DNA from: Agarophyton chilense
Taxonomy: Eukaryota; Rhodophyta; Florideophyceae; Gracilariales; Gracilariaceae
DNA: 64,000 nucleotides
NCBI GenBank assembly: GCA_030374765.1
Contig: JARGXX010000132.1
Span: 518,501-582,500, forward strand
Reading direction: 5' to 3'
Position numbers and translations under genes: made by a program. Numbering within the stretch: position 1 is the first letter of the stretch; the number at the start of each line of letters is the position of its first letter. The notes under the pieces are model-generated. The model searched no databases. It was not told the DNA's origin and worked only from the letters and a program-made list of their open reading frames with translations. Below, one piece after another: positions 23,201 through 34,371 of this stretch.

Positions 23201-25492
23201 CCCGCCATGGCGGTGGATTGCTACGCAACGGTGCGGTTTTGTACCGAATGTGCTAAGAATCGGGTGAAACTTCGCAAGTACTCAACGAAGTTGAAAGTAT
23301 TCCCGGCACGGGCTCCTCTCGAGTTTGTCGCCATTGACATCCTCGGTAAGCTCCTCACCACACGACGTGGACATAAGTTTTTACTCGTTATCACGGATCG
23401 TTTCTCAAAACTGGTTTGTACCGTACCTCTACGGAAGATATCCGCTTTCACGGTTGCACAAGCATTTGTAACCCATTGGGTATTCGTCTACGGCCCGCCG
23501 GTTAATCTTCTATCCGATAACGGAAAACAGTTCGCATCGCGATTCTTCGAGGACGTGTGCAGAATTCTTGACATCAAGAACCTGTTCACAACGACCTATC
23601 ACCCCCAGTGTAATGGGCAAGTGGAGCGGTTTAACCGAACGCTATTAGCGTCTCTCCGTTCTTACGGGGCCGACCACCCAAAGACATGGGATTTATACAT
23701 CGACGCCTTGACGTTCGCGTACAATACGCAGGTACACCGTACTACGGGCTTGACTCCATTCCAACTGGTCTTGTCCCGCCCTCCGCCCGGTGTCGCGTTA
23801 GAACCCCAGCCCACGCTGGATGCGTTCCCTTCCGTGAAGGATTATCGCCACAGGTGGAAAGAGTGGTTTACGAAGCTGATCCTAATCGCCCGAAACTCGA
23901 TGGCTCGTGCCCAAGCCGCTTACAAGCGTGATTTCGACTCTCGTGTACGCGGTAAGGCCCCGCTAATCAAAGCCGTTGACTTCGTCTTCGTCCGTAAAGA
24001 GTACTGGAATCCTGAAAAGGAAAAGAAGCACAAGCTTTCTTCCGTCGCGGACGGTCCTTACAAGGTCATTTCGGTGAAAGACGACACCATCGTGGTGGAA
24101 ATTGTGGACGCTCATGAGCGGATCTCCCGCGACCGCGTTGTACTCGCCCCGCCACCGACGTTGGAAGTAACCGAAATGGGTCAACAATCCCTCTCTGAGG
24201 ATGATGGTGCTCGGCACACAACAGTGGCTCAGCCCACTGCCGTGGTTTCCAGACCTTCTGCGTTACCACACCCTACCCGGGGACTCTCTGACTTGCCGAT
24301 CTTATCAGACCAATGCCAGAATGGCCTCTCTTCTCTCACGCCACGGGGCGGCGTCTACCCCCGCCCGTTGGGAGTTTCAACCACTCCCCATGCCGCTCCG
24401 TCTCAGGAGGGGGAGGAGGCTCATAACTCTCGTCGAGAGATGGAAACCGCTTCGTCGCATCATGACAACCGTGGTGCACGGACTCCTGGACACACCAGCA
24501 AGAACAACGGTGATCCGGACGTCCCGTCTACCAACGTGCCATCTCCGCATTTGCGCGCTACAGCCGTTGCTGAACCCTTTATGGGAAGCGCCACCGCATC
24601 TGCATCTGATCGCACTCCCCACGGGGACTCTACTCGACAGGACGCACCACGTAGTGGAAACCCTCTCGCCGAAGCGAAACCGAAATCGTCGCAGGATGCT
24701 GTTCGCCCTCGCGATACTGGACCGGCTATGCCGTCGAGCGTTGACCCGCAGCCCGTGGGTCACGGTTCGTCGACACCAGCTACGCTGGAAAATTTAGAGC
24801 ACGCCCTCGCAGGCCCCTCTAGGCCGAATCGATCGGAAGTGGTCCCTCGTACTGTACGGCTGGACACACCGGCTAAGCCGGGCAAGCACACCGTAGCAGA
24901 CGGGAGATTCACACCCAGCACGCTTGATGCTGGTTCAGAATCCGCGCGCAGTGGCGGACGCACTGCGAGTGTCTCGGTAGACCCCGACAGCGTTGTCGAA
25001 GGCGCACCGGTCACCCCGGAGAATGTGCCCGTCAAGGACGGAAGCACTTCGTCGCCGAGTGAAGTTGAACCCTCGAAAGGGATAGTTGAGGACGAACTCG
25101 CTCCCCGCAGGGGTTCCTCGCCGCGCACTTCGCCGCCCGTTGGTGAGGAAGGCACGGTTGACCCGGAGTTGCACGCTTGTCGCGGTACTTGGTCGCCCAA
25201 GCGAGCAGACATACCGGCAGCGCCGTTGCACACGCCCTCACGTGAGGAGGCGGAACACAGCACGGCGCGGAGTACTCCCAGCCATCAGCCAGACGTGTCA
25301 CGTGACCAGACGACACCCCGCTCGGGAGATACGCCAATCAACGCCCAAGGCGGCTCACCCGGCAAGGCACGACGCCCCGTGATGAAACCGCCTCCCGCGT
25401 CAAGTCCAGCACCGTCACGACGGATATCACCCCGACGACTCGCGGAACGCGACCGCGAAACCCAGCCTTGGGATGAGTCCGCGTTCCTTTGA
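20297..25492 (+). CDS. gypsy pol polyprotein of copy B: protease, RT, RNase H, integrase, long disordered tail
   Basis: One open frame of about 1,731 codons without an obvious ATG start, as expected for pol expressed by frameshift or read-through. Approximate residues: aspartic protease with DTGAG at 80-84; reverse transcriptase with VYLDDIIVFSDN near 550; RNase H with DTDSSDYQVG near 700; integrase zinc-binding HHCC region 938-990 (GGHAGGRKLY ... CTEC); core with FVAIDILGKL near 1010, SDNGKQF near 1074 and GQVERFNRTL near 1105; a GPY-type motif (VADGPYKVISV) near 1250. The last 430 or so residues are rich in Pro, Ser, Thr and Arg and look disordered, which is unusual for gypsy pol. All catalytic motifs read intact. 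It is GC-rich compared with the copia DNA around it. Confidence 0.95.
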   Translation: MRLTTPEASPPRSPVTILTRKQAVSDVDSEHFGVLRGPWKRVLNRRFPDRVLVMAKRNYKVYADLCLSTQFMVRVLTVLDTGAGPKFHVESLLSPALRSQIRLGVAPDVADANNNPLSTVGTVALVVRLGSFVVKLDFIVCRKLAAPIILGCDFCDRFVDAIRPRLKRVEMEDGSSVPIVRRPLRRVSKKHVPLPAAQEPPPASRESTKLRVAASVRIPPESQVWVRVTSRQHGLRVIQFLSSLYDGYQLAVANGVAQIVPDKPFAVLVANLGSTPQSLVKNQVIGSVMPHPTAMVPTRLTAVEVLGLVHSKEGEEAAVQSPNDSEAQPAETEKKPVPTSYDRVDPVEELEELDLGHVPESHRESLREMLREFTTMWDGSLGEINTTEHRIDLLPNTRPVAQHPYRAGPKAREEEQFQVDKMLRAGVIGPAQSPWASPVVLAPKPDGSWRSCIDYRRLNDVTVKDVYPIPLMDEYIDSLGTATVFTALDANWGYWQVPVREEDQDKTAFVCHSGLYRFKRMPFGLTNAPATFQRAIEILLARFKWRTCHVYLDDIIVFSDNLDDHLTHVRDIMTTLHDAGITLKLRTCEFFTDTVKYLGHIIRPRRVMIEEARVRSIRKAKEPATQTEVRSFLGLVNVYRRFVPNFADIAAPLNALLRKGQPPKLDPFTSAQTDAFNSLREGVTSAPILSLPKPGLPFSVDTDSSDYQVGCALFQTTPEGERKPIGYWSRLLNVHERNYSVSEKECLAVVWALSTLRPYLMGVHFTVYTDYSSLRWLMTISEPSGRLMRWRLRLAEYDFEVIYKKGTQNAQADALSRLPTNGEALAVDNEDIPCFVVDDGTPGDPDWLYDKWNESPESDDDIDASLVSDDSEKPPPGNFVPIPLEEMVREQQGDPFCTKIRAWLNGGAQLPFEVNDLGYLVRTVQSSSQVVVPHTLQSRVAHLSHYAKLGGHAGGRKLYLTLRRNFYWPAMAVDCYATVRFCTECAKNRVKLRKYSTKLKVFPARAPLEFVAIDILGKLLTTRRGHKFLLVITDRFSKLVCTVPLRKISAFTVAQAFVTHWVFVYGPPVNLLSDNGKQFASRFFEDVCRILDIKNLFTTTYHPQCNGQVERFNRTLLASLRSYGADHPKTWDLYIDALTFAYNTQVHRTTGLTPFQLVLSRPPPGVALEPQPTLDAFPSVKDYRHRWKEWFTKLILIARNSMARAQAAYKRDFDSRVRGKAPLIKAVDFVFVRKEYWNPEKEKKHKLSSVADGPYKVISVKDDTIVVEIVDAHERISRDRVVLAPPPTLEVTEMGQQSLSEDDGARHTTVAQPTAVVSRPSALPHPTRGLSDLPILSDQCQNGLSSLTPRGGVYPRPLGVSTTPHAAPSQEGEEAHNSRREMETASSHHDNRGARTPGHTSKNNGDPDVPSTNVPSPHLRATAVAEPFMGSATASASDRTPHGDSTRQDAPRSGNPLAEAKPKSSQDAVRPRDTGPAMPSSVDPQPVGHGSSTPATLENLEHALAGPSRPNRSEVVPRTVRLDTPAKPGKHTVADGRFTPSTLDAGSESARSGGRTASVSVDPDSVVEGAPVTPENVPVKDGSTSSPSEVEPSKGIVEDELAPRRGSSPRTSPPVGEEGTVDPELHACRGTWSPKRADIPAAPLHTPSREEAEHSTARSTPSHQPDVSRDQTTPRSGDTPINAQGGSPGKARRPVMKPPPASSPAPSRRISPRRLAERDRETQPWDESAFL

Positions 25493-25794
25493 AGGGTGGT
25501 CCCTGCACGAGAACTCTCGGAAAGCATTCCGACCCAAAAACTGGGAGAATTGCCCCACGGGAAGGCCTCCGGCCGAAGCCGTCGAACTGACGCTCTTCGT
25601 CATGACGCCTCGGCGGAAGCAACCCGCCAAGCGGCCAAGGCAACCCGGAACCCGGTTCGTTCCCCTACCCAGGGCATGGAAAGGCAACGCCAAACCATGG
25701 ACCCCTCGAGGGAAGGGCACAGTAGCCCACACGCACCTGCGGAAGTACACCGGTTTGGTCCGGTGACGCGTACACCGCAAGGGCGGGAAGTCTA

Positions 25795-25960
25795 CGAGAA
25801 GAATGTTCGTGGTCGACCACATAGTGGAGCACTCATACCATCCGGATGGTTATATTCAATACCTCGTCCGTTGGTAAGGTTTAGGGCCCGAATGGGATTC
25901 GGATGAGCCGATGGAACATCTCCCACGTTCGAAGGTGGTGTCATATCACCGCAAAACGCG
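25795..25960 (+). other. Chromodomain-like segment downstream of pol in copy B
   Basis: Plus-strand translation here contains GYIQYLVRW and then a segment rich in acidic residues followed by PRSKVVSYH, which fits the C-terminal half of a chromodomain (hydrophobic strand, KW or RW, acidic patch, helix). It lies about 300 bp beyond the long pol frame. Copies C and E have chromodomains in the same relative place, at the end of pol. This is a fossil part; I do not infer how it was once joined. Confidence 0.55.
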
Positions 25961-26182
25961 GACGGGAATCCCGGCATCGGTTGTTAAAGCCCAGGTGGGA
26001 TAACACCCACCTCGGTGGAAGAGAAAAGAGAAGTAGGTTTGCTTGAGAACAGGCTAGTGAAGGAAGGTTTTGGGTTACACAAGTCACTTGGTTTATATTC
26101 GAAGCTATCGATGGAATACCGAGCACTCGGGATACTACTCTAAGTCACAAGGGAAAACTCCCCATCGGGATCGCGTGCCCCG

Positions 26183-28121
26183 TCACGGGTTCGGCTCACC
26201 ACCCTCGGGTTGGTTACCTCCCTGGAGGCGGGTGATCAAGGCCTCGCGCATCGCGGCAATATCGCCACTCGCTGCGTTGGTCCCCAGCCCCACCTGTCGC
26301 AGGAACTGGGAGATCACGGCCGCTTGACCCGCCGGAGCGGAGCTCGCATCGCCTAGGGCGGACGCCACACCACTTGGGAGACTCACTGGTGGAACCGGAG
26401 GTGGTCCAGCTACCGCGTACTCCGACCCAGCCCCCGTGGGGTTATCCAAATCCACGTAGCGCGTGGCTGGCGTCCCCGCGTTATAGGGACCTTCCGCTTC
26501 GGATCCCTCGACCTCCGCCTCGGCTTACGCTTCTCCGTCGTCGGGTTCGTTGTCCACCATTGGATCGTCGCCGTCGTAGACGTGGTAAAATTCATCCGCG
26601 TCCCCGAAACCGATCGGATGCCCCTCGGGGATATGGCGTGGTGCAAACCGGAGTTCGTTCGCTTCCTCCGCCGAGATTTCGTGCCCTTCCCAAGGGTCAA
26701 AGTATACGAAATCACCTCCCAAGGGAGTACGCCTTCCTGGTGACAGGTCCTGACCCCGGCTACCCACGGTGCGCCCGCTTTGTTCAATCGGAACGGTGGT
26801 CCAGTCCAACTGGTCGATGTAATCGAGAAGACCCGCCACTTCTTCGGCGTTGGTCACTCCACCAAGTGGGATGCTCAGGTCCAGGCTGCGAATCGCGGAC
26901 CTCAACCGGAACGGGAGGAACCACAGTCTGTACTGGTCATACACCTCCCAGAGGATGAACACCGCCGCGCGGACTGCCCATTCGGTAATCACCACGGACC
27001 ACAGTCCGGACTCGGGATCCTCGATGAGCTACGAACCGTAATACGTGATGACTGGTGGCAGCTCGATGTAACAGCCCCGGCAGGCCTCGAGGTTCGACCA
27101 CCACGTTGGAATGAGGACATAGCGACCCCGTCGGTCGGCCACGCGAAGGCGTTCGATCTCCACGTTCTGATACGGGACCAAATACCCGAATCGGGATCGT
27201 GCTCGACGCTCGAAGCCGATTAGGGCGAGGAAGTTGGCCCGCGCAAGTCAACGCATGTAGCGGAATTCTGCCCGCATAATCGGTCGCGTCCAGCACATGG
27301 TCTCTTGCCGTGCTGTCGGGATGACCCTCCACGAGAGTCTTTCCAAACCCGCCAGGCGGTCGACGTAACCAATCTCACCTTGAGTGCGGAAAAGCCGAAT
27401 GTCGGTGTCGAGACCATCGGGGATGGGATATTCGAAAGGAGCCTGGCGAAGCCGTTGATGGCCAAGAAGGACGAAGGCCGCATGAGCGGAAGCCGAGGTT
27501 TCACTACCCCGGCGCGCCACAGCATGGACCGGAACCGCTACGCGGCGTCGCCAATCCAACGAAGTTGTCGCCACGGCCCAAATATCGCCCGGAAGCATCC
27601 CGTTTCCATCGGTGTACATCGCTATGCGCGCTTCGTTTTACACCGCAATCGGGTGGAACCACGGCGCAAGCCGGAGAACGGACGCATGATGCCCAGGATG
27701 GCGCGCGACAAGCATGTCGTATGGCGGCCACCCTCTCGGGAGGAACATTCCGTACGGAGCAGCAGCCGGGTTCGCGATAGGAATTAGCGGCGCAGCCGAT
27801 GACGCGCTTTGCGGGAGCGTAGCGGACCGGAAGCCGGAGAAGTACCCCGCAGGGAGACGGTTGGGTTGATTTTTTTGGGTTGCTCATCGGTGAGCGAAGA
27901 GGCCGGATGACCGGAAGAGGAGACTGGCGAAGCGAAAGATGATGCCTAGGAATCGGAGGACTGGCACGCAAGGATGCGGATTCGGTTGAGATGGAACGTT
28001 GAGAACGGTTGTTTCCAGGAGACTGGAGTTTTGCCGCACTGCGTTTGTTGGCATCGGATGAAGTGGATCCCAGCGAGCTGGTTGCACTCTTATGCATTCG
28101 TCTCGGCGCGTCGCCCACCAT
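26183..28121 (-). pseudogene. Antisense accessory coding region of gypsy copy B
   Basis: Minus-strand coding between pol and the 3' LTR. Open stretches include 27504-28121 (starting with a Ser/Arg-rich part), 27248-27619, 26525-26995 and 26183-26455. The stretch at 26.5-27.0 kb has a Trp/Tyr-rich core, then EEVAGLLDYIDQLDW, an acidic region and a helical C-terminal part. It aligns by eye with the antisense proteins of copies A and C, for instance with EEAEAHLDHVLQVE in C, although the DNA is otherwise unrelated. No named domain was recognised. A few breaks are present. Confidence 0.62.
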
Positions 28122-28144
28122 CGCGGATGTCGTACTCGCGCCTC

Positions 28145-28156
28145 AGGAGGGGGATA
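28145..28156 (+). other. Polypurine tract of gypsy copy B
   Basis: AGGAGGGGGATA lies directly against the 3' LTR. In LTR elements this tract primes second-strand DNA synthesis. A similar tract (AAGGAGGGAGATA) abuts the 3' LTR of copy C at 53050-53062. Confidence 0.75.
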
Positions 28157-28947
28157 TGTAGTGCAACCCTCGTGAGGGCCGTTTTCCAGGACTTGGTTGT
28201 TTTTCCGCCTCGGGCGATACTTGTGAGATCTATGAGTAATACCGCTACTAGCGGGCTGGCATAGCCAGGTGTACGCGCGTTGTACGCGAAGTGCACCGGC
28301 GCCGTGCGCCGTGGCCCCGATTCGGGTGTGACTTACCCACGTGTACCACGGGTGGCCCAGGACAGGTTGGCACAGCATAGCTGGATATTTCTCTATTTTT
28401 TAGCTTTATTACACTAGGTTAGGGAGCTCTTTACAGTATACTACACTATATAGTGCCAGGGCGATCTCGCCCTGACACTCAGTAAACCTCCCCAACCAGG
28501 GTTCTTGGCTCTAAGTCTTTTTCCGCTTTCGCGAGTCTTCCACACTCTACGGAGGTGAAGCCGCGTTACTAACGGTAACTTATCCACCCTGCGTCAACAG
28601 GAGACTCACCGCTGTTAGCGTATATATCTTTCATACCACTGCCGTGTTCTCGCCCCAGTATTGGGTTTGCTACATATTTCTTTTGGCTCTCGTGGCCCAT
28701 GCCCCCGATCGCCCCTACTGGGTGGTCCCCCCTTTATCACTTGCCCACTCTCGTGGAATACAGCTCATACCTGGTCTGATCCCTTCTAGCATCCTGCACT
28801 CTCCCCGCTTGGCGTGCCGGTGAACCTCGGCCTTACACCCCGACTTAGTCGTGTTCACTCCGGAGAGGCTCCATCGCCGTGCTACCCTCCTTGGAGGAAG
28901 ACTCGGACATCTTCTTGTGTTTCCGCCGCCCTTGGCGTTGCACTACA
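28157..28947 (+). repeat. 3' LTR of gypsy copy B
   Basis: 791 bp, with the same inverted ends as the 5' copy, followed by the duplication TATAT at 28948-28952. Immediately upstream is the purine tract AGGAGGGGGATA, the expected plus-strand primer. Confidence 0.95.
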
Positions 28948-30750
28948 TATATGTCTACCGAACTTCAAGAATTTTTAAAATCGAAAGGAATTGTTCATGA
29001 GCCAACAGCTGCCTACCAGCCGCAAAAAAACGGAATCTCTGAAAGACTAAACAGAACATTATGTGAAAAAGCACGTTGTATGCTTTATTATCATAATGCT
29101 TCTAAACGTTTTTGGGCTGAGGCAGTACAAACGGCAAACACAATCAGAAATATTATTTTAACAAAAATTCTAAAAGACATGAGTCCCGAAGAAAAATGGT
29201 CTGGAAGGAAGCCAAACATTTCCAACCTCAGAGTTTTTGGATGTAAGGCCTATGTTTTTATTCCGAATGAAAAGCGGACAAAATGGGATTCTTAATCAAG
29301 AATATGCACTTTTATAGGGTATGACGCAACAAACTACAGATTCATGGACAACAGTACAAAAAAGCTTATAATAAGCACAAATACACAGTTTTTGGAGCTC
29401 CCAAAAGACAATGAATTTGAAGTGAACACAGAAGAAAATAATTTTGAAGAACACCTGGAAGGAAGCACTTTAACCACAGATAATATTCAAGAACCAGAAA
29501 TTCAGAACGAGGAAAATTCGGAAACACATCAAATCGTCCCAAGACGATCCTCAAGAGCCAGAAAAACACCAGCAGGGCTGACGTACGATCATGCTGAAGA
29601 AGATGAAAATACTGCCACAGGAGCAGTTATGATGTTAACAAATGAAATGGAACCTCAATCTTTTAAAGAAGTAATAATAGCATTTGACAAAAAGTATTGG
29701 AGCACTGCAATGGTAACAGAAATGAATTCTCTAATGAAAAACAATACATGGATACTGGTACCAAAACAAACTGGAATGCGAATTCTAACGCCAAAATGGG
29801 TTTATAAAATTAAACCAAGTTCAGAAAACCAAGAAAGAACTTTTAAAGCCCGACTGGTGTGCCGTGAATTCCAAAAAAATACGAAATGGACTATTCTGAA
29901 ACATATGCACCAGTTGTGAGAATGGCTTCTCTGCGAATGATGCTCGCCCTTTCTATGCAACTTAAAATGCATATATGTCAAAGGGATGTAAAACCCGCAT
30001 TTCTGAATGGACTACTAGAAGAAAATTATACATGGAGCAAACGAAAGGATTAAAAAGTACAAAATATCTGACGCATGTTTGCAAATTGGAAAAATCTATT
30101 TATGGTTGAAAACAGGCACCAAGAGCTTGGTACAAAGTAATTAGCTCAGTCCTAGGAGAGATGGAATTCCCAAAATGCAACGCAGATAATGGGATTTATG
30201 TGGGAATTATAAATGGACATCTAACATTTATTGCTTTATACGTAGATGACTTAATCATTTCCACAGCAGACATTGGAACAATGAAGTTCGTCAAATCAAA
30301 TTAAGCTCAAAGTTTCATATGAAAGACCTTGGAAAGATCAGCCATGTTCTTGAAATCGAAGTAAAATACAATATGGAAGAAGGAAAACTGAAATTGTCTC
30401 AGAAACAATATTCGGAAACCATTTTAAAAAGATTTGGTATGGAAAACAGCAAACCCATCAGTACCCCTCTAGAAGCTAACAGGGTATTTTTTAAACCGAG
30501 AGAAATTGTGAGAGGAATGGAATCAACTCCATATCGAGAATTAATTGGATCCACCATGTACTTGATGCTTGGAACAAGACCAGACTTGGCTTATGCAGTC
30601 ACTACTCTAAGCCAATATTCTGATAATTCTTCTAATGAACATTGGTCTGCCTGCAAACGAATATTACGATACATACAGAAGAAGGCCAGTCGACGAGGAG
30701 TTGTTATTTCTGTAACTAGAAAGGCCATTTAAAGAAAAATTGCTGGAAGA

Positions 30751-33700
30751 ATCCAAGGAGCATGGCATACAGAGGGGACAAGGATAGGAAGAAGAATGGA
30801 AATCGTTCTTTTGACGAGAAGACTATAGGGAAAAATGCTTGTATCTCCTTCATTGCCTCAAATATTATAGAAAAGCAATCACATTACTTCTTGAATGAGG
30901 ACCAGTGGTACCTGGACTTTCACGCTTCAAGACACAAGGCCACTTCCTACCAGGCCTTCATTGGCGGTGTTCGATGGGCTGATAGACGGCACATATAGGT
31001 GGAAAATGGATCGAAGCGTGCTGTAAATGGTCAAGAGACATTGAATGTGAAACTTCCAGTGAAGATGAAAGAAGAATGGTGGCAGATCAGTCTGGGCGAT
31101 GTTCTGTACATACCCGAGCTGGTATGCAATCTTCTATCGGTCAGCGCTATCAAACAGAAAGGATTCTTGATAGTTTTCAGGTTCGACACTGTAGGGTGTG
31201 GAATCTGCCAAATATAAGAAGCTTTGAATGAGATGGTCGTGGCTGCTGGAGAGGAGACCGTTGATGGCTTACACGTACAAACGTTCTGTTCTGCATTCAA
31301 GTCAAATAAAAAGGATTTGATCACTTCTCCTAATGAAGTATATACGAAAAAGTGGCACCAGTGGCTAGGACATCCATGTGAGGAGCACTTGCGCAAGACT
31401 TTGTCCGACTTTGAAGTTTTTCTGAGCCAACCAGTTGAACCAGTGGGGCACTGTGAAGCATGTGTAGAAGGAAGGTCAGCGCGAGCTCCAAGGAGGTCGA
31501 TGGAGGCATTCCTACCACACAGTGACGACGTTTTGGAGCTGGTCATCTCCGACATAATGAGACCCATGATGGTGACAACCTTATCCAGAGGTCGGTACTT
31601 AGTTACTGTGTATGAAGACAAGAGATCGCTGTCTCTTCTGCGGTTCTTTAAATAGCGAAACGAGGTGCCCGGTTCAGTGAAGGAGATGCTTCCAGAGCTA
31701 GAAACACAGTCGGGCAAGCGTCTCAAGAAGTTCAGAGACGAAAACGGGGGAGAGAATCTGGTAGAATTCTTTTAGCCTTGGCTGAGGGAGAAAGGGGTCA
31801 TCTGGAAACGAACCCCACCGTACAGTCCAGAGTCAAAGGTAAAAGCTGAAAGGTTGAAAAGGAAACTGTGGGACAAGGCAAGGGCGATGTTGCGAACAAC
31901 TGTGGGAATCCCATGTCATGCGCAGCTGTAGACATAGGCCATCAACACGGCCAACTATCTACGAAATCGAACATTCTTCAAACGACGAAATGAAGCATAG
32001 ATGACACCTTACGAGTCGTTCATAAAGAAAAAGCCCAATGTGTCACGTGTGAGATTGTTTCGGTCAGTTGCACTTGTGCATGTGCCCAGAGAGAGGGGCG
32101 TAGGCAACCAAAAGTACACTTCGCGGACGATGAAAGGTATCCTAATTAGTTTTCGAGAGAGTAAACTGCTACAGGATCTATTGCCCAGAAGACAGGAGGG
32201 TGATCGTCAGTACGGATGTAGTCTTCGATGAAGACGCACCGAAATGGAAGATGACTCCTGATGTGCTGGAAGACATTTTTCTACAGCCATTTCATACCAT
32301 TGCGAAGAGTGGGAGTGGTAATGCAGTCAAGGATTACTACATTTTGATAGAACCAGGAACCCCTATTGCAAAGGCGAAGAAGAACCATGATCCCATGTCT
32401 GAAGATGAGTTGGAAGATGCAAGTGGAACGTTCATGTACGGCCAAGAGTTGGTGACCCAGTATCACAATGAGTCTCGACGGTTCTCGCGCACTAAGAAAA
32501 AACCATTGCGGTTCTCCCCTGACACACTCTTCGCCTTCTTGGTGCAGCTCATACTCAGCGTAACAGATCGATTCACGGCAACTTTTTACGGAAAAGCAGT
32601 GAGAAGGAATGAATCGCAGCAATGGAATTATGCAATGACTGAGAAAATGGCGCACATGGAGAAACGCAAAGTCTGGAAGTTGGTAGAAAGGCCAAAGGAG
32701 AGTACCGTCATTGACAATAGATGTCTCCAATTCAAGAAGACGGATGCTCAAGGCATGCCAACGTGGTACCGGGCGAGACCTGGGGTTCAGAGATTTCGCC
32801 AGAAAGGAGGAATCGACTACACAGAACTATAAGCACTTGTGAAAAAGTATAGTATCTTGAGATGGATGCTGAGCAACGTAGCGGAACGCAGCTTGGAAAT
32901 GATACATTTTGATCTTTTCATCGCCTTCCTCTGCGGCGACCTTCAAGAAGAACTGTACACGACGCAGCTGGAGGGCTTTGTTCAAAAAGGCAAGAACGAC
33001 CAAGGATATTGGCTACAAAAAGCTACATGTGGTTCGAAACAGGCGTCATATGCCTGGCGAAAGAAGTTCCAGGCTGTCATGGTAAGAATAGGATGTACGA
33101 CATCGACGAAAGACCCGGGAATGTTCTTTTATCGGCTTTTAAAGGACCTCGTTACTATCATAATGTATGTCGATGATGGATTGATAACCCGGAAAAAACA
33201 AAGATATCTTGCTACGGGTCGTGAAAAAAAAAAACTTCACTGAACCAGCCATTGAAAAGAAGCGGAAAATGTTTCTTGCAACGATTATGAAACAGAATCA
33301 GGAGAAGTAAACGGTGAAGGTTCAAAACAAACAGATGAACCAGCACCTGGCATCAGAGTTTCAGGATGAAAATCAGAAGAGGATCACTTTTTTTCTGTTG
33401 GATGCGTCAAAATTGAGTGTACTGGATGCAACAGAAGAAGGATTAGACCGCCGATATAGAGAGCTCATCGGTTCGTTAATGAAAATGGCAAATACAGTCC
33501 GCCCTGATGTAGCGTTTTCGTTAGCATATCTTGCGCGATACATGAACGGATTCTCCAAAAAGCATTGGAAAACAAGTTTTAATGTGCTTAAGTTCTTTTC
33601 ATGCACAGCAGTACTGGAAATTTTGTTCGATGGGGCACAGAAAGAGGCGATTCTCAGATACTACGATTTTGATTTTGCGAGTTACAAGAGGGACATGAAA

Positions 33701-33912
33701 TCTACGAGCCGATGCGTGTTTCTGAAAAATGGTGGGGTTATTTTATGGCGCAGCAGGAAGCAAACTGTTGTGGCGTAGTCGAAAGTACAAGCCCAGTTGT
33801 GGCCACATCCAACGCAGTTCGAGAATCATGGTGGCAAAAAAGGCTTCTAATAGATGCAACCGATAACAAAGCAAAGATTATAAAACAGAGGGGGGCGGTA
33901 TTCGATACTTAA
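30751..33912 (+). mobile_element. Ty1/copia retrotransposon, copy F (5'-truncated, fossil)
   Basis: Parts in order: protease region with WYLDFHASRH near 30.9 kb; pre-integrase and zinc-binding integrase with WLGHPCEEHLRK (31.35 kb) and HCEACVEGRSAR; integrase core to about 32.2 kb; reverse transcriptase with IIMYVDDGLI near 33.16 kb; RNase H to about 33.9 kb (ILWRSRKQTVV). The order is copia. It abuts copia D without an LTR between them and lacks gag. Many interruptions, perhaps ten or so, mark it as old. Base composition is close to that of its AT-rich surroundings. Confidence 0.88.
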
Positions 33913-34371
33913 ACGTGAAGCACACTTTGCTGTTCTAGTTTCTAGTCTTTTTGCGGATGGTTGCTTGTGCTTACCGGAACATCAATGCTGATAGGCAAAT
34001 GTTTCGGGCTTTTGTAGCACTCTGGATACGTTCCACATAATACAACTGCCACGCAACTGTTACACGCAATGAGTATCAAGAGCTACAGTTGCTGTCACCT
34101 CTTTGGGATGGTTACGAAGCCGTTTTGGACGCACATGCATCTCGTTTGGGGTGCGGCCCTTTCGGATATCATGCAATTCAAAGGGTGCTCACCTGATTAG
34201 AAGTGCTTCCGCATTTGGAATCATCGTAGGCTACATAGATACTCTAGAATTCTATATAAGAGCTTACCAAGTTGCTTGAACTCACAAGAACGAGATCGAT
34301 AGATGAAAAACTGCTACCACGTTACGCTACCGTTTGTTCGATACATTACTCTCATTGTTACGTTACAGGTT
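33887..34371 (+). repeat. Possible 3' LTR of copia F with purine tract
   Basis: A purine-rich run (33887-33897) directly follows the RNase H region. The next 470 or so bases contain a TATA-like TATATAAG near 34.25 kb and end ...GTTACGTTACA before a short leader and an ATG near 34.39 kb. That is the layout of an LTR followed by the start of another copy, but no second LTR was found to prove the boundaries. Confidence 0.35.

Larger units (their letters stand above)
17175..28947 (+). mobile_element. Ty3/gypsy LTR retrotransposon, copy B, youngest in the window
   Basis: 11.8 kb between two LTRs of 794 and 791 bp that are about 97 percent identical by eye. It is flanked by the 5-bp duplication TATAT (17170-17174 and 28948-28952) and sits inside copia D. 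Contents in order: LTR, primer-binding site, gag region, one long pol frame, a chromodomain-like segment, a 2-kb region coding on the opposite strand, a polypurine tract and LTR. It is larger than a standard gypsy element because of the pol extension and the antisense region. Pol looks whole; gag and the antisense gene have a few breaks each. Confidence 0.95.
16621..30750 (+). mobile_element. Ty1/copia retrotransposon, copy D, interrupted by gypsy copy B
   Basis: AT-rich copia coding occupies 16621-17174 and 28953-30750, on either side of copy B. The first piece has the pre-integrase motif WHARLGH and the zinc-binding part of integrase (CKGCVLGK ... HTDLCGPM), then the start of the core. The second continues with integrase (YQPQKNGISERLNRTL), then reverse transcriptase (ALYVDDLIIS near 30.24 kb) and part of RNase H. 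The order integrase before reverse transcriptase is copia. The upstream part is absent and its place is taken by gypsy copy E; no LTR was found. The copy is broken in several places and older than the insertion of B. Confidence 0.88.
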
